A stretch of DNA of 64,000 nucleotides from the NCBI GenBank assembly GCA_039720395.1, contig JBBPBK010000086.1:62001-126000 (forward strand), in the 5' to 3' direction. The notes below the pieces were generated by a model. It searched no databases, was not told the DNA's origin, and was given only the letters and a program-made list of their open reading frames with translations. This DNA comes from Liquidambar formosana (lineage: Eukaryota > Streptophyta > Magnoliopsida > Saxifragales > Altingiaceae). The number at the start of each line of letters is the position of its first letter. Positions within the stretch are counted from its first letter, which is position 1. A program made the position numbers and the translations under genes. Positions 49,201 through 60,304 of this stretch are shown piece by piece.

Positions 49201-52200
49201 TTAGGATTTAAGACTGGTGAGTTGAGGTTGTTTTGTTTTGTTTTTTTTTTTTCCTTGTTGACAAACTCGGGAGTTGAGTTGAGTAGCATTTGAAAATTAT
49301 ATTCTATTGCATTTACGAGATATTTTGCAAATTGTTATAGATAAAGCGAGATTGGTTTCTTCTTTATGATCATTTTTGGTGATGATGGATTTGTGCCTTA
49401 AATTCTATGAAGCACACAATGAAATGGTTTTTATTCCATGTGGTGTCCAACGCTCCCTTTGTTGGAAACTTCCACATTCCACATTCCCCTCTACGGCTCC
49501 ACCTACCAGTTTAAGCTTTTAGGTTGGAAACTTAACATGGACTTATGGTATCAGAACTTGTTGTTTTTAGGCCCATTTCGTTCTCAAGCCCATTGTTGTC
49601 CACGTGACATACTTGTTCTTGTCCTATTGGGCTGCACATGCGAGGGAGTGTTGAAAAGTCCCACATCCCACATTGCCGATTATTGGTTTTAAATATGGCT
49701 TCATATACCTATTTGGGTCCTCTACCTACTAGCTTAGGCTTTTAGGTTGGAAACTTACCCTCCTTATCCCTAAACAATGTGCTGAACTTGGACCGACAAC
49801 TACCAATTTGGTATGGCTAGCTCTAGATAAAGCTGAGTGGTGAAAGAGGATTCATGAAACCAACCCACCCTAGGTAGTTGTGATTAAGGTTTTATTAAGT
49901 TGAGTATTCTGGTTCTTTTCTATGATGCATCAGACCCTTCTCACTACCAACAATTGAAGTGTTAAGACACTTATTGACGCGAACTGGTGTCCACAATTCC
50001 ACACAAGTAAAACACCTAATGAATTTTGTTATTTTGTGATTATTATATATTTCATGATGCATTGTTGCTCAAGGACACATCATAAGCTTAAACACATGAA
50101 AATATATGTTGCTTCATTACGCCCACACAAGGCCATTTTTCATACCTAGATTTTGGAAATTGCTTTGTTGATATCAGAGTGCAAGACCAATGCCCATCTC
50201 CACAGATCATAGCTTGTTTCTTAGTCTTATGCCTTGTCATTTTAAGTAGACATAAGGTAGAATTAAAGGGATTGGTGGGTCATGTATGTGTTATTTGTTT
50301 ACTTTGAACCATATCTTTTTATATAAGTTATTTCCACTCTGTAATTTTTGTGGCTCGTGGAATAGTGCTTCTATTTCTGGGTGGGAGGGTTTCAAATTTA
50401 TGGGGAAATTGAGGCTGGTTAAGCAAAACATTAAGTCTTTGAATAAAGAGGTGTTTGGTAATTTAAAAGTTTTGAAGAATTCCATTTTCAATAGGATTGA
50501 GGAAGTGGATCAACTGGAGGAGAGTGGGGTGATCTCAAAGTCTGAGAGGTTGGAAAGGAGGGAGTTGGTAGAGAGGCTGGAGGTAATTAGTTTCAGAGAG
50601 GAGATTTCTTGGTCCCAGAAGGCCAAAGTTAAATGGTTGAAGGAAGGTGATAATAAATCAAAGTTTTTCCACATGGTCGCCAACGGGAATAGAAAAAGGA
50701 AATTAATCACTAAGTTAGAGTTGAATGATGGTTTTGTGATTGAGGATGAAGAGAGGATTGTTAGTGAGGTTTTTAATTTTTTTTCTCTGTTCTTTATTCT
50801 TCTAAGAGAGAGAGAGAGGAGGGGGGGGGGGGTTCGTCCTGTGTTGGATGGTTTGTTTTGGTCTCCTATTAGTGTAAGTATTGCAGAGGGTTTGGAGAGG
50901 CCTTTTGATTTGGAGAAAATTAAGAAGGCTGTGTTTGATTGTTGCAGGGATAAATCTCCAGGTCCAGGATGGTTTTACATTGGCTCTTTTCTAGGATTGT
51001 TGGGATATTATTAAGGTGATCTTTTGAAAGTATTGGTGGAGTTCTTTGAGAGCGGGATTGTTAATCTTTCTACTAATACCTCTTTTATATGTCTAATTCC
51101 TAAGAAGAGTGATTCTTTGAGAATTAAGGATTTTAGGCCAATTAGCTTGGTCTCCTCCTTGTATGAAATTTTAGCAAAGGTTCTGTCCAGTACATTGAGA
51201 GGTGTGTTGGGTGAAACCATTTCAGAGTCTTATGGTGCTTTTGTGGAGGGCCATTAGATTCTTGATTTAGTTTTGATTGCTAATGAAGCTGTGGAGGAGT
51301 ATAGAGTGGGTAAGAGAGAAGGTTTGTTGCTTAAAGTGGATTTTGAAAAGGCTTATGATCATGTTAAGTGGGATTTCTTGGATTTTGTTTTGAGTAAGAA
51401 AGGTTTTGGCTTTAGATGGAGGAGATGGATTAAGGGGTGCTTGTCCTCTACCAATTTTACTATGATTGTTAATGGGAAGCCAGTGAAATACGTTTAGAGC
51501 TTCAAGAGGTTTGAGGCAAGGTGACACTTTATCCCCTTTTTTGTTTACTTTAGTGGCTACTGTTTTAGGTAGGATTACAGATAGAGCAGTTGAGTCAGGT
51601 TTGATTGAGGGTTTTGAGATTGGTCGAGAGGTGTCTCTATTTCGCATTTGCAGTTTGCGGATGATACTTTGTTTTTCGCCTCTGGGGATGAACAATTTTT
51701 TTAAAATTTTCAAGCCATTTTGCATGTTTTTGAGCTTCTCTCAGGTCCTTAAAGTGAATATGGGAAAAAATGCTTTATTGGGGATTCATTGTAGGGTTGA
51801 TAAGATTCAGAGCCTTGTGGATTTGATTGGATGTTCAGTTGGTGTATAGCCTTTGACTTATTTAGGTCTTCCTTTAGGGGGAAACCCTTATTCTTAGTTG
51901 TTTTGGAATCCAGTTATTGATAGAGTGAGGAAGAGATTGGACGGTTGGAAGAAAGCTTTAATTTCTAGAAGGGGGGGGCTGGTTTTAGTTCAATCAGTTT
52001 TATCTAGTATTCCCATTTATTATATGTCTTTGTTTAGAGTTCCTGTTAAGGTGGGGCGCGCGGTAGAGAAATTAATGAGAGATTTTTTGTGGGAAGGTAG
52101 TTGTGAAGGTAGGAGAGATCTAGTTAAGTGGGAGGTTGTGTGTAGGTCCAAATCTCAAGGGGGGGTTAGCTTTGGGTAAGATCTTGGAAAGGAATGTTGC

Positions 52201-55075
52201 TCTTACTGGGAAGTGGTTATGGAGGTTTCCTTTAGAGTGTGACTCTTTATGGCATGCCATTATCCGAAGTAAGTATGGTTTGCAGGGGAATAGATGGGAT
52301 TCTCAAGCTAGTCCTAGGACTTTGTCCAAATGCCCGTGGAAATTTATTTCTCAAGGGTTGGAAGGTTTTTTGGAGCGTATATCTTTGCGCGTTGGGAATG
52401 GGGAGAGAGTTCGTTTTTGGGAAGATGTTTGGAGGGGAGATCACTCATTTTCTTCTTTATTCCTTGATTATACAGGCTTTCTTTATCTCATGATCTTCCT
52501 ATTTCTTCTTTTGTTTCTCTTGGTTCTAATGTTATTTGTTGGGATTTCAATTTCTTTCGGAATCTCAATGATAGAGAGTGTGTGGAATTGTCATCTTTGT
52601 TAGCTTTATTGGATGGGTTTGCTTTGAGTGTTTCTTCTCCAGACAGGAGGGTGTGGAGTGCAGATTCTTCAGGGCTGTTTTCTTGTAAGTCATATTTTGA
52701 GAAATTGGTTGGAGTTCCTAATATCTCTTCCTTTCATTTTTCGGAATTGATTTGGAAGTCGAGGGTGCCCCTCGAAATTCGATTTTTTATGTAGGCTGTA
52801 GTTCTCAAGAGAGTTAATACTAATGATGTGCTTCAAAGAAGGAGGCCTTCCTGTTATCTTTGTCCATAATGGTGTGTTTTGTGTAGGAATGGGGTGGAGA
52901 GCATTGACCATATTTTTCTGTTGTGTCCGGTGGCTAGATGGTTGTGGCAGAAGCTCCTTTCCATTTCTGGAGAATGCTGCTGTTTCGCCAAGCTCTGTTG
53001 AGAGTTTGCTTGAGATTCACTTTTGGGGCCTTGGCTGTGGCAAGAAGGCTGGGATTTTCTGGCACAATGCACTTTTTTGCTATTTTTTGGGTTATTTGAA
53101 CGGAAATGAATTCTAGTATTTTCAAGAATAGAGTCTTCTTCGGTCTTTTTTGTGGGATAGGGTGCATTTTTTGGGTTCTTTTTGGGCTCACACTTCTAAG
53201 GAGTTTGGTGATATTCCATTGTTTATTTTAAAGTCGGATTGGAAGGGCGGTTTGTTGTTGAGGAGTTTTTTTATCAATTTTGTTTATTTCACTTTGTTTT
53301 TAAGGTGGACTTCTTGTCCTCCTCTTGTATTTCTTTCTTATTTCTAATAATATATCTTCATTGCTGTTCAAAAAAAAAAAAAAAAATTTGACTCTTACTG
53401 CTGCTCATTGGGTCAATATTGAATCCAGGTTCTACAAAGTGCATCTGGCATGTACAGAAACTTGAACTCATTAGCCATGCAATTGACAAACAGAGGTGGT
53501 ATTCTTATGACATGTTCATGTTCAGGAGCCATGACCCAGAGTGGGATGTTCTTGCGTACCCTTCAGGCAAGTAATTATTTATGTTCTCCATAGTTTTGGA
53601 AACTGCCATGACAAGAATTGAAACTGAAGTGTCATATCCAGTCTATTTATTAATTATAATAATATTATTATTATTCTTTTACGTTGTTCTTAATATACTT
53701 AGAGGCCTGCCAGAGGCCTTGTTTTATGGGTCCTGCTGGAGGCCTTGGAGATGGGTATTTTAAGCTTAACATGAATATTTATTTACTTACAGAATGCATT
53801 ATAAGTGATGTGCACCCTTGGAGCTGATTCAACCATCTTTTCCAGAATCTCTTGTTTTCATTCAGTTATTGAATGTTTATGTAAACTTATAAAGAAAAGC
53901 CTACATCATGATCTCGGTGCTTATATCTGATAAAAGGCAATACTAGGGTTGGGCTTCAAGTTCCTTTTATGGGGCCTATGCGCATAACTTCAATAATTCA
54001 TTTGGGGCCGCTATTGGCACCCCAAGACTTGCTTTTTATTCCCCAATTATTTGAAACTTCTCAAGGTTTTATGAAAAATATAAAAAGTTTTTGTGAAAAC
54101 TGGCTGTGCAGTCCACTAGTGGTTACTTGAACTACAAGTACCATTAGTGGACAGCGCAGCATGTATTATGAAAAATCTGTTTTTTCGACAAAGTTGTTCG
54201 AACTGATATTTTCTAGTGGACAGCGCAATCAGTTTTATAAAAACTTTTTATCTTTTTCGTAGAACCTATAGAAGTTTAAAATAAGTGGGGAATTAAAAGT
54301 AAGTCTTGGGGTGCCAATAAAGGTCCCCTTTGCTATTGGCATGGTGAAAATACTGTCTGGGTTCTTGAACTGCAAGTTCATTGTGGATGTGCCATAGGTG
54401 GAATATGAGGATGTAAACTAGAAAATGAAGAAGAGTGGGAAAGTATTGAGTGATTTATGTTGGTGCTTTGTTTGGTTGGGAACCAACTCTGGCTTCCATC
54501 AGCAAAATGGAGAATTAAGCTGTTATTAGAGGAATTGGTAGATAAGAGTCAATTAGTGACAGCGTGGATGAGCAATTTTAGAATGCAGGAATAGTGATAC
54601 AGCAACTTCTCCAGTGTCTTTTAGCTTGTGATCATGGGCAATGATCCTTTCCCTTTCCCTTTCCCTTTCCCTTTCACTTTCAGGCGAAAACTCTTCGGAA
54701 TAAGAGGAAGAGAAGGAAAATATTGATTTCAAGGCTTTATCAAGAACTTATGCTTCGCACAACTTTTTTTACTTGTGGGTTTTTGAAAAGCAGGAGTTTG
54801 TAAGAGAACACGTTCTATGAAAAACATTAAATGGCATTATAACATGCCATCCAATACCGGCTTATGATTGACAACATATCTTCATTTTTCTGTAATGTTC
54901 TTTGACAACCATTCTCTCATTCAATTCTTTCTTTTGCCTTGGTCAGGGTGCTGCATCAATGACCGGAAGAAGAGTCACGCTTTTGCGTCAAGCTGGAGCA
55001 GCTTGCGATCATCCAATTGACCCATCCTATCCAGAAGGCGCATACCTTTCCAACATCCTGCTTAGAGTACTATGA
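39865..55075 (+). CDS. RlmI-type PUA-SAM methyltransferase (rRNA large-subunit methyltransferase I family)
   Basis: Bacterial RlmI methylates a cytosine of 23S rRNA; this plant homologue probably acts in an organelle. Eight exons join in phase to about 438 aa: 39865-39958, 40893-41118, 41204-41338, 41560-41782, 45072-45258, 45499-45683, 53429-53566 and 54947-55075. Exon 1 is Ser/Thr/Leu-rich, like a transit peptide. Exon 2 is a PUA domain ([21 protein letters not shown]). Next come [16 protein letters not shown] and [16 protein letters not shown]. The Rossmann part has [15 protein letters not shown] motif [12 protein letters not shown] (about 265-275), VDTS, and the catalytic-region DPPK (about 341-344). 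It ends [30 protein letters not shown]. Intron 7 has a GC donor (CAG|GCAAGT). Introns 4 (3.3 kb) and 6 (7.7 kb) are inflated by retroelements, yet no exon is damaged. Confidence 0.92.
39959..40892 (+). other. RlmI-like gene intron 1 with two CT/TA microsatellites
   Basis: Two compound tracts, (CT)n(TA)n at about 39961-40041 and at about 40177-40246, lie close to the exon 1 donor. No other element was recognised. Confidence 0.8.
42792..43096 (+). mobile_element. LTR of a Copia-type retrotransposon with primer-binding site
   Basis: The likely LTR starts TGTTAGCCTAGCTC and ends near 43082 (TTCATCA). It contains a TATA box (TATAAATA, 42877-42884). Just after it is TGGTATCAGAGC (43085-43096), the primer-binding site complementary to the initiator tRNA-Met 3' end, common in plant Copia elements. 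No gag/pol follows; the sequence passes into a LINE tail within about 50 bp. It lies in intron 4 of the RlmI-like gene, same strand. Confidence 0.75.
43148..44690 (+). pseudogene. 5'-truncated LINE tail (zf-RVT region), split by a hAT element
   Basis: The left piece (about 43148-43235) and the right piece (from 44161) read through as one LINE 3' region once the hAT element is removed. Coding remnants include [12 protein letters not shown], then [20 protein letters not shown], the zinc-binding region at the C-terminus of plant L1 ORF2. It parallels the tail of the LINE at 52580-53370, so both are one family. The ORF is full of stops. Confidence 0.75.
43236..44160. mobile_element. hAT-type non-autonomous element (925 bp)
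   Basis: Terminal repeats are CAAAGGCGAAGCCA and, on the other strand, CAGGGGCGAAGCCA, close to common plant hAT ends. The 8-bp duplication CTTCAAAG is perfect (43228-43235 and 44161-44168). The interior has a ~170-bp tandem duplication (about 43749-43917 and 43918-44094; shared words ATAAGACCTTAT, GTAATGGATTATAAATTTTT). No coding sequence. Confidence 0.9.
46249..47102 (+). pseudogene. 5'-truncated LINE with target duplication
   Basis: The coding remnant reads [40 protein letters not shown], then [20 protein letters not shown] and VDHLFIH. This is the zf-RVT zinc-binding region of L1-type ORF2. The copy ends with TATTAATATACTTATACTTC and an A run (47077-47087). Flanks GAAACCTGGATGCC (46249-46262) and GAAACCTGGGTGTCC (47088-47102) are a target duplication with small changes. 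It lies in intron 6 of the RlmI-like gene. Confidence 0.85.
47657..48682. mobile_element. Harbinger-like TIR element with an unidentified internal ORF
   Basis: Long terminal inverted repeats: the left starts GGCCACGTTTGGTATGCCGG and the other-strand right end starts identically. The match continues through ATTAAAACATTGGAT and GGGATAAACTTTCCCATGGG and on to AATGTAAATATTTTTTTACA, about 160 bp each side. Three-base flanks are TTA and ATA. A partial related end lies just outside at about 47582. The middle (about 47870-48500) differs in character and holds a CT/AC microsatellite and an ORF. Confidence 0.75.
48056..48346 (+). CDS. Unidentified 96-codon ORF inside a TIR element (possible captured fragment)
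   Basis: The frame starts [20 protein letters not shown] and continues with an acidic stretch ([15 protein letters not shown]), ending FGDEDEGLA. It is preceded by a 5'-UTR-like CT/AC microsatellite. I recognise no family. Its composition suggests a piece of a real gene carried between the arms of the TIR element, but it could be a chance frame. Confidence 0.3.
   Translation: MGVFKILSRLLIHHCCEKLEPYLSGRFNTENVANVEDLEDLDRLEVKNSIGKDKMKGLPNSFEDIQRVASINGVMICSSVQKVFYLSFGDEDEGLA
48880..49200 (+). pseudogene. RTE-type LINE 3' fragment
   Basis: Around 49022-49080 the frame reads [18 protein letters not shown], close to the R.GHV.RRP motif at the C-terminal end of plant RTE/BovB-like reverse transcriptases. 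Neighbouring frames (MRMLRWMSG-like, [12 protein letters not shown]) fit the same region but are interrupted. It is a short degenerate relic. Confidence 0.55.
49430..49770. repeat. Dispersed LTR-like repeat, copy 1
   Basis: It contains the words GTCCCACATCCCACATT, ATGGCTTCATATACCTATTT, GGGTCCTCTACCTAC and TTAGGCTTTTAGGTTGGAAA, plus a degenerate TTATGGTATCAGAAC. Related words recur at 59275-59400. These words resemble plant LTR fragments, but no paired LTR or coding region is seen. Confidence 0.5.
50350..53386 (+). pseudogene. 5'-truncated L1-type LINE with reverse transcriptase
   Basis: The copy starts inside the linker before the RT ([40 protein letters not shown]). It has RT motifs [20 protein letters not shown] and [20 protein letters not shown], and LQFADD, the catalytic box, near 51650-51670. 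A zf-RVT tail ends with [16 protein letters not shown]. It finishes with an A run (53370-53386). Many stops and frameshifts show it is dead. The endonuclease domain is missing. It lies in intron 6 of the RlmI-like gene, ending 42 bp before exon 7. Confidence 0.88.
53567..53568 (+). other. Non-canonical GC splice donor
   Basis: Exon 7 of the RlmI-like gene ends CTTCAG and is followed by GCAAGT, the usual context of GC-AG introns. Joining to the acceptor at 54946 restores [15 protein letters not shown], which matches the family. Confidence 0.8.
54646..54678. repeat. (CCCTTT)n short tandem repeat
   Basis: About five units in intron 7 of the RlmI-like gene. Confidence 0.85.
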
Positions 55076-55461
55076 AACCTACTGATATTTATGTGTATTG
55101 ATATAGATAGATCTAAGTTGAAATACAAGCACGTAGCCTGATCTGTCACTTATGACTAAGCTTAGCAAATGAAAGCCATCAGTCAATCGAAACAACTAGC
55201 AATTATATTGAATTATATTCGTGAGATTATACAAGAAATTTGCTGATGTCTTGCTTGCCAAAAATTCAAATTACAAATGATCTGAATGCTTCAAACTGAG
55301 GTCATATCTATTGTCATTCTGAGAACCTTAATACACATAAAATTACTATCACCAATGAGACGGAAATACACAAGCCAAGCCCTTTAAAGAGATTTTGCAA
55401 ACCTTCTAGTGACCTCCTGGGTTTCTGTTCCACGACAAATAAGACGGGTCTCCTAGTCGCC

Positions 55462-55499
<38 letters not shown>

Positions 55500-56641
55500 A
55501 GTTTCAACGTATAACCTTTTCATCAGCTTTAATCTCACGCAATTGTTGGTCTCAATCTCATAACCATGTTTGAAAATGGATGGCCATTTTAATCCAATCC
55601 TCCCTGTTCAATCCAGATTAAACTAGGTTCCAAAAGGAAGGGTTATTTTCACAAATCAGGCTGTGTTTGGGTTGTTTTAATATAAGGTCAGTTTCATACA
55701 TAGGTATCTTCCCTGTAATAGAGTCCAGATCAGATAATGGACTGTAAGCTAATGGCCCCTTTTTTTTTCCCTTTTTCTTTTTTGGGTGATAAAAAGGCCC
55801 AAGCTTTTTTACCACCCCTAAATTGAACCATAGCCATCTGCTCCACTGCAGTCACAAGAAACAATGGACCATGAGAAGCATGGTAGCCTCATCCTTAAAT
55901 CACCAAAGATGTACTTCAAAATTTATTTTACTGACACAGGTGAAATCTCGATTTTAACATTGATCTCTCAATTTAAACCGGAGAATATTCAAATTACGGG
56001 CGTTTAGTCCATTGATATCTTGGTCAAAGTTGTCATTTTACATATATCGTAGCTTACAAGTTTCAGATAACATGTTTAGTCAACCAAATGAAGGTTGAAT
56101 AATCTAGATAATCTCAGTATGAGATACATAAATATGCAATGGCAGGGGGTTATCTAAAGAAAGAGAAAAAATATAGTAAATTTAAGCTGTATTCACGTAT
56201 ATACCAAAGAAAAAGGCTATTAAAAAAGGTCGCCCCCATATGCTTTACATTGAGCACTCCCTTCTAACATGTATAATTATGGCAAAGATTTTAACACTCT
56301 TGCGTGCTCAATTAAAGGAAAGCCACGAGCGTTCCATCATCAATATTTAATACCAAAATGCTTTTCCTCAATGAATACACATGCAGCTTAAAAGTTCAAC
56401 TCTCTCTTTAACCATCTCATTTCTTCACCTTTGACATGTATGCGTAATGAACACTTGAACATTAGGTTCTGAAATTTTGATGATGGATCAGCACGTGGTT
56501 CCCCACAAACTTGACCATTAAGAAAACATGCCATATAATGGGAAAGCCTAGGCTAGCATGTAAAGGCAACCTATTGATAGCCTTCCTCCTATAAAGCCTG
56601 GATGGTAAGATTAGGTTGATTATATATGGGTTCAAGAAAAT
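55076..56641. other. Convergent spacer between the RlmI-like and ALIS genes
   Basis: It contains the 3' flanks of both genes and a GA microsatellite at about 55461-55497. I searched by eye for a further ALIS exon coding the usual C-terminal LGDPSYLSW and did not find one. Confidence 0.55.
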
Positions 56642-59600
56642 TCACCTTGGCTTGACAAGATATACGACAGTGAAAGCCATAGCCAAAAAGAAGCACAATC
56701 CACCAACGGTGAGATAAGCAATTCCAAGAAAGTCATTCTTTCCACCAAGCCAGCTAGTTGTAGAAAGCACAAGCTTTTTCTTGCCGTTAAAGCTGTACGT
56801 GTTGTAATTATTCTGCAGTGTCACATTTATGCTGTCATTTGCGTTGAGGTCCATCTCTATCTTCCCAAACAACTTCCTAAAAGTTGGAAGAGCTGCAGTT
56901 CGCATCCAAACAATAAGGTCCTCCTGCTCACTCAACTGTTTCATAAAACATATTCAACCAGATTAGCACTTGCCTCATCGATGGAAACAACTTCAATTCT
57001 GAATGGCTTCTAATTAGCAAAAGGAAAAAAAAAAAAAAAAAAGGGGGTTCTAATGAGTAATGACCAATAAAATGATTTTTATGGCTTAATATTAAGGTTT
57101 CCAAACAGTAGTAACTATTATACTTTCAATAGAAGACAAAAAGGACTTATTTTAGGATCTAAAAGACAAATATTTTACGAGCACTATCCATCGAACTTGA
57201 GTTACCTTATACTTATTCAAAAACCTCTAAAACAGGTAATTTAAAGTCAATCTACGACCCTTAGATAATCATGATTCCTAAAGGTGCTCCCAAAGACTTC
57301 CCCAAAATATTGCATGACTTATTGATTTAGTTAAGTGAGTACGTTATATTATACATTTATACTAGAATATAATGCCAGATAATGCGGGCATTATTCTGTT
57401 GCTTTTGACATTACATACCAGTTCAATTATTTGAACATTTATTTATTTTTTTGAACTAAATATTTACACAATTAAAATGCACCTTAAATCTAAGAATGAT
57501 ATTTTTTTAATATTTTTTTAAAAAAATATATATTTATGAAGAATATTTTTTTGAAAATATAAATAAAACAATATCTATATCTATATACTAATAAAAGTCT
57601 CTTAAGCAGAAAAACTTTTGATTAACAATTATATCCTCATTTTAAATTATATATACTTTTTTACCCTTAGTTTGAGATAGGCATGGTCTACATGTGGGTT
57701 TAAGATAAAGATGGTCTACAACATGTTAATATGAGTAATAATCTTTATTTTTAATGAAACAATATAATCTTAAAACAAATAAAAACACACTAGAATCCCT
57801 AAACAAATAAAAACAAACCAAATAAATAAACAGAGTTTGAAACCAATTTAAAGTATTAGTTCCTACCCCTACCATGACTCCTAACCATTTAAAGAAGCAC
57901 CACGTATATAAGAGGGTTAAGCCCTTTCTTTTTATTAATATACATCTTTACCTCATCCAAAAAAAAAAAAAAAGCATAAAATAAAAACCCTCCCTTGGTC
58001 CTTGTTCTTTCACTTTCGTACAACCTATTTGTCTACTTCTACAATGTCTTTTGCCAGGTAAGTGAAGCCATTCTACAATTATATATATATATATACATTC
58101 TTTACCTTTGGTTTTGATGGATGATCATAATACATTTTTATTTATTTATATTGATTCTTCATGCGTTGATGCTAATAATTCAAAGACCATAATATAATAA
58201 GATTTTATGGTAACGATTTTTTACAAATAAATTATAATGTTGATTTTAATAAAAAAAAATCCCACAAAAACTTTCACATGCACTATAACTAGTATTATAA
58301 TAAGACTATAACGATACCAAAAAATTGTTCACTTCCTCAAGTAGAACAATATAACTATGACCAAGGCCTCCACTTTTAAATCTTGAATGTACTTGTTTTC
58401 ATAAGATGGGAAATCGCGGAAGGCTTACTGGTATGGATGAATTGAGCCTTACAACAACTCTTAAAAATTATTATGTTGATTTATTTATTTATTTATTTTA
58501 AATTTCCCACACGAAAAATTCACGTGCAACGCACGTGCGCTATAACGAGTATTATAATAAGACAATAACAATACCAAAAAATTGTTTATTTCCTAAAGTA
58601 GCAATATAACTATGACCAAGGCCTCCACCTTTAAACCTTGAATCTATTTGTTTCATAAGATGGGAAATCGTGGAAGGCTTACTGGTATGGATTGATTGAG
58701 CTTTGCACCACCTATAAGAGTTCCATTTTGAAAGTTACTTGGAAAGACATTTTTGCCAAACTTATGTTCCCTATCACTCTTCCATGAGATACCCTTCTTG
58801 TTCACTGTCAATTGCTGGTTGTTGCGGGAGAAGCTATAAGTATCGTTGAACAAACTCCAAGCTATTAGACCACAAGGCACAATTGGCATCCCATTTGTGG
58901 AATCTTCAGGATCACAATCGGTCGTTTCATTCACCTGACCAGGACGTCTCAATTGCTCATCATTTCGACTCTTCACATACCTGGATTATACAAAGCCATC
59001 ATCGTACTCAATGCCAAGTAATCATCACACACACACACACACGCACACACACACAAACATACAAATGAAAATTTTTTTTTTTTCTTTTTTTGTTTAGTTT
59101 TTTTGTTTCAACTTTCAACCAGGAAGCCTCCACTTATTTTTTGGCAAAATAAGATCAAGGAAAAGCTGTATAACAATAATGTTGGATGAGCCTTATATTA
59201 TGATTGTAATGTTTATGCTATTCTATTGAAGTACTTGCACAGTGTGAGATGGATGCAGCATGTATATCCACCTTCATTCCCTTGGTAGGAATCCCCCACA
59301 TCCCACATTTCCCAAATATAGGGTTTGATATGACTTCATATATCTGTTTGGGACCCTAACCTAACAACTTAGGCTTTTAGGTTAGAAACTTAACAACCCA
59401 CAATGGCAAAGGGTATTACTTATCTTTATTGTGTAATTTATACAATGGAGAAGGATATTTTGGGAAATTGATCAAAATCAATTCATTGACTTTATGATAG
59501 GGACAAAAATTTTGGGACAGTCCAAAAAAGAAATAGGGATGATTTTTATGGGACGGAATGAGTATGAAAAAAGGAAAAAAGGAATACCAATATTCACCTG

Positions 59601-60265
59601 CTGCAGCAATCAAGACAAAAGGACTTCCACTGAAAACCATTTCATGGAGAGTTTTCTAAAAACCATTTCTTAGATACAAATTTCCCTAGTACCAAAGACA
59701 TACTAAATAAAATAAATTTTGCCAAGCGATAAAAAAAAAAAAAACCCAAACCTCACAAAATCCACCATTTTTATGAGATAACACCTAGACAACTAGAAAA
59801 CTAGAAAAAACCACCATAGATTTTGAAGGTCAGTAAATAGCTTGAGTAAAGCAAATTAAGTCAGGTAGACCCTAGACCATGGTGATCCTGTCTGGAAAAA
59901 GGTGTAATTTCTGCTTCACATCACAAAAAGATCTCAGACCACCATGGTCCATGGTGTACCTGATGTTTTTCTGCTTATATGGTCCTTAAAACCCATGGTC
60001 ACAAAAAGGTCTTAATGTAACACACTATGAAGATTGAATGATAAATATAATCACCCCATTTTGTGAATTTCATTACATATAGGTGATAGATACCTGCGAT
60101 GATTCTGGTAGAAGTTATCAAGCTGATAGTACACATAGATAGGCTGCTTCATATGTTTCGGCACCTGATAAAATAATTAGGTTATTTATTGTTCAAACTC
60201 AATAAGTAGGGTTTATTTATTCATTTATTTATTACTTGGACTGATTTTCAAAGCAAATAATAGTA

Positions 60266-60304
<39 letters not shown>

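Noticed and set aside
50286..53386. A clear target-site duplication for the large LINE
   Set aside because: I compared the sequence after the poly-A (TTTGACTCTTACTG) with the left side and found no convincing match.
55900..56640. Missing last ALIS exon
   Set aside because: No minus-strand stretch encoding LGDPSYLSW-like sequence was found by eye.
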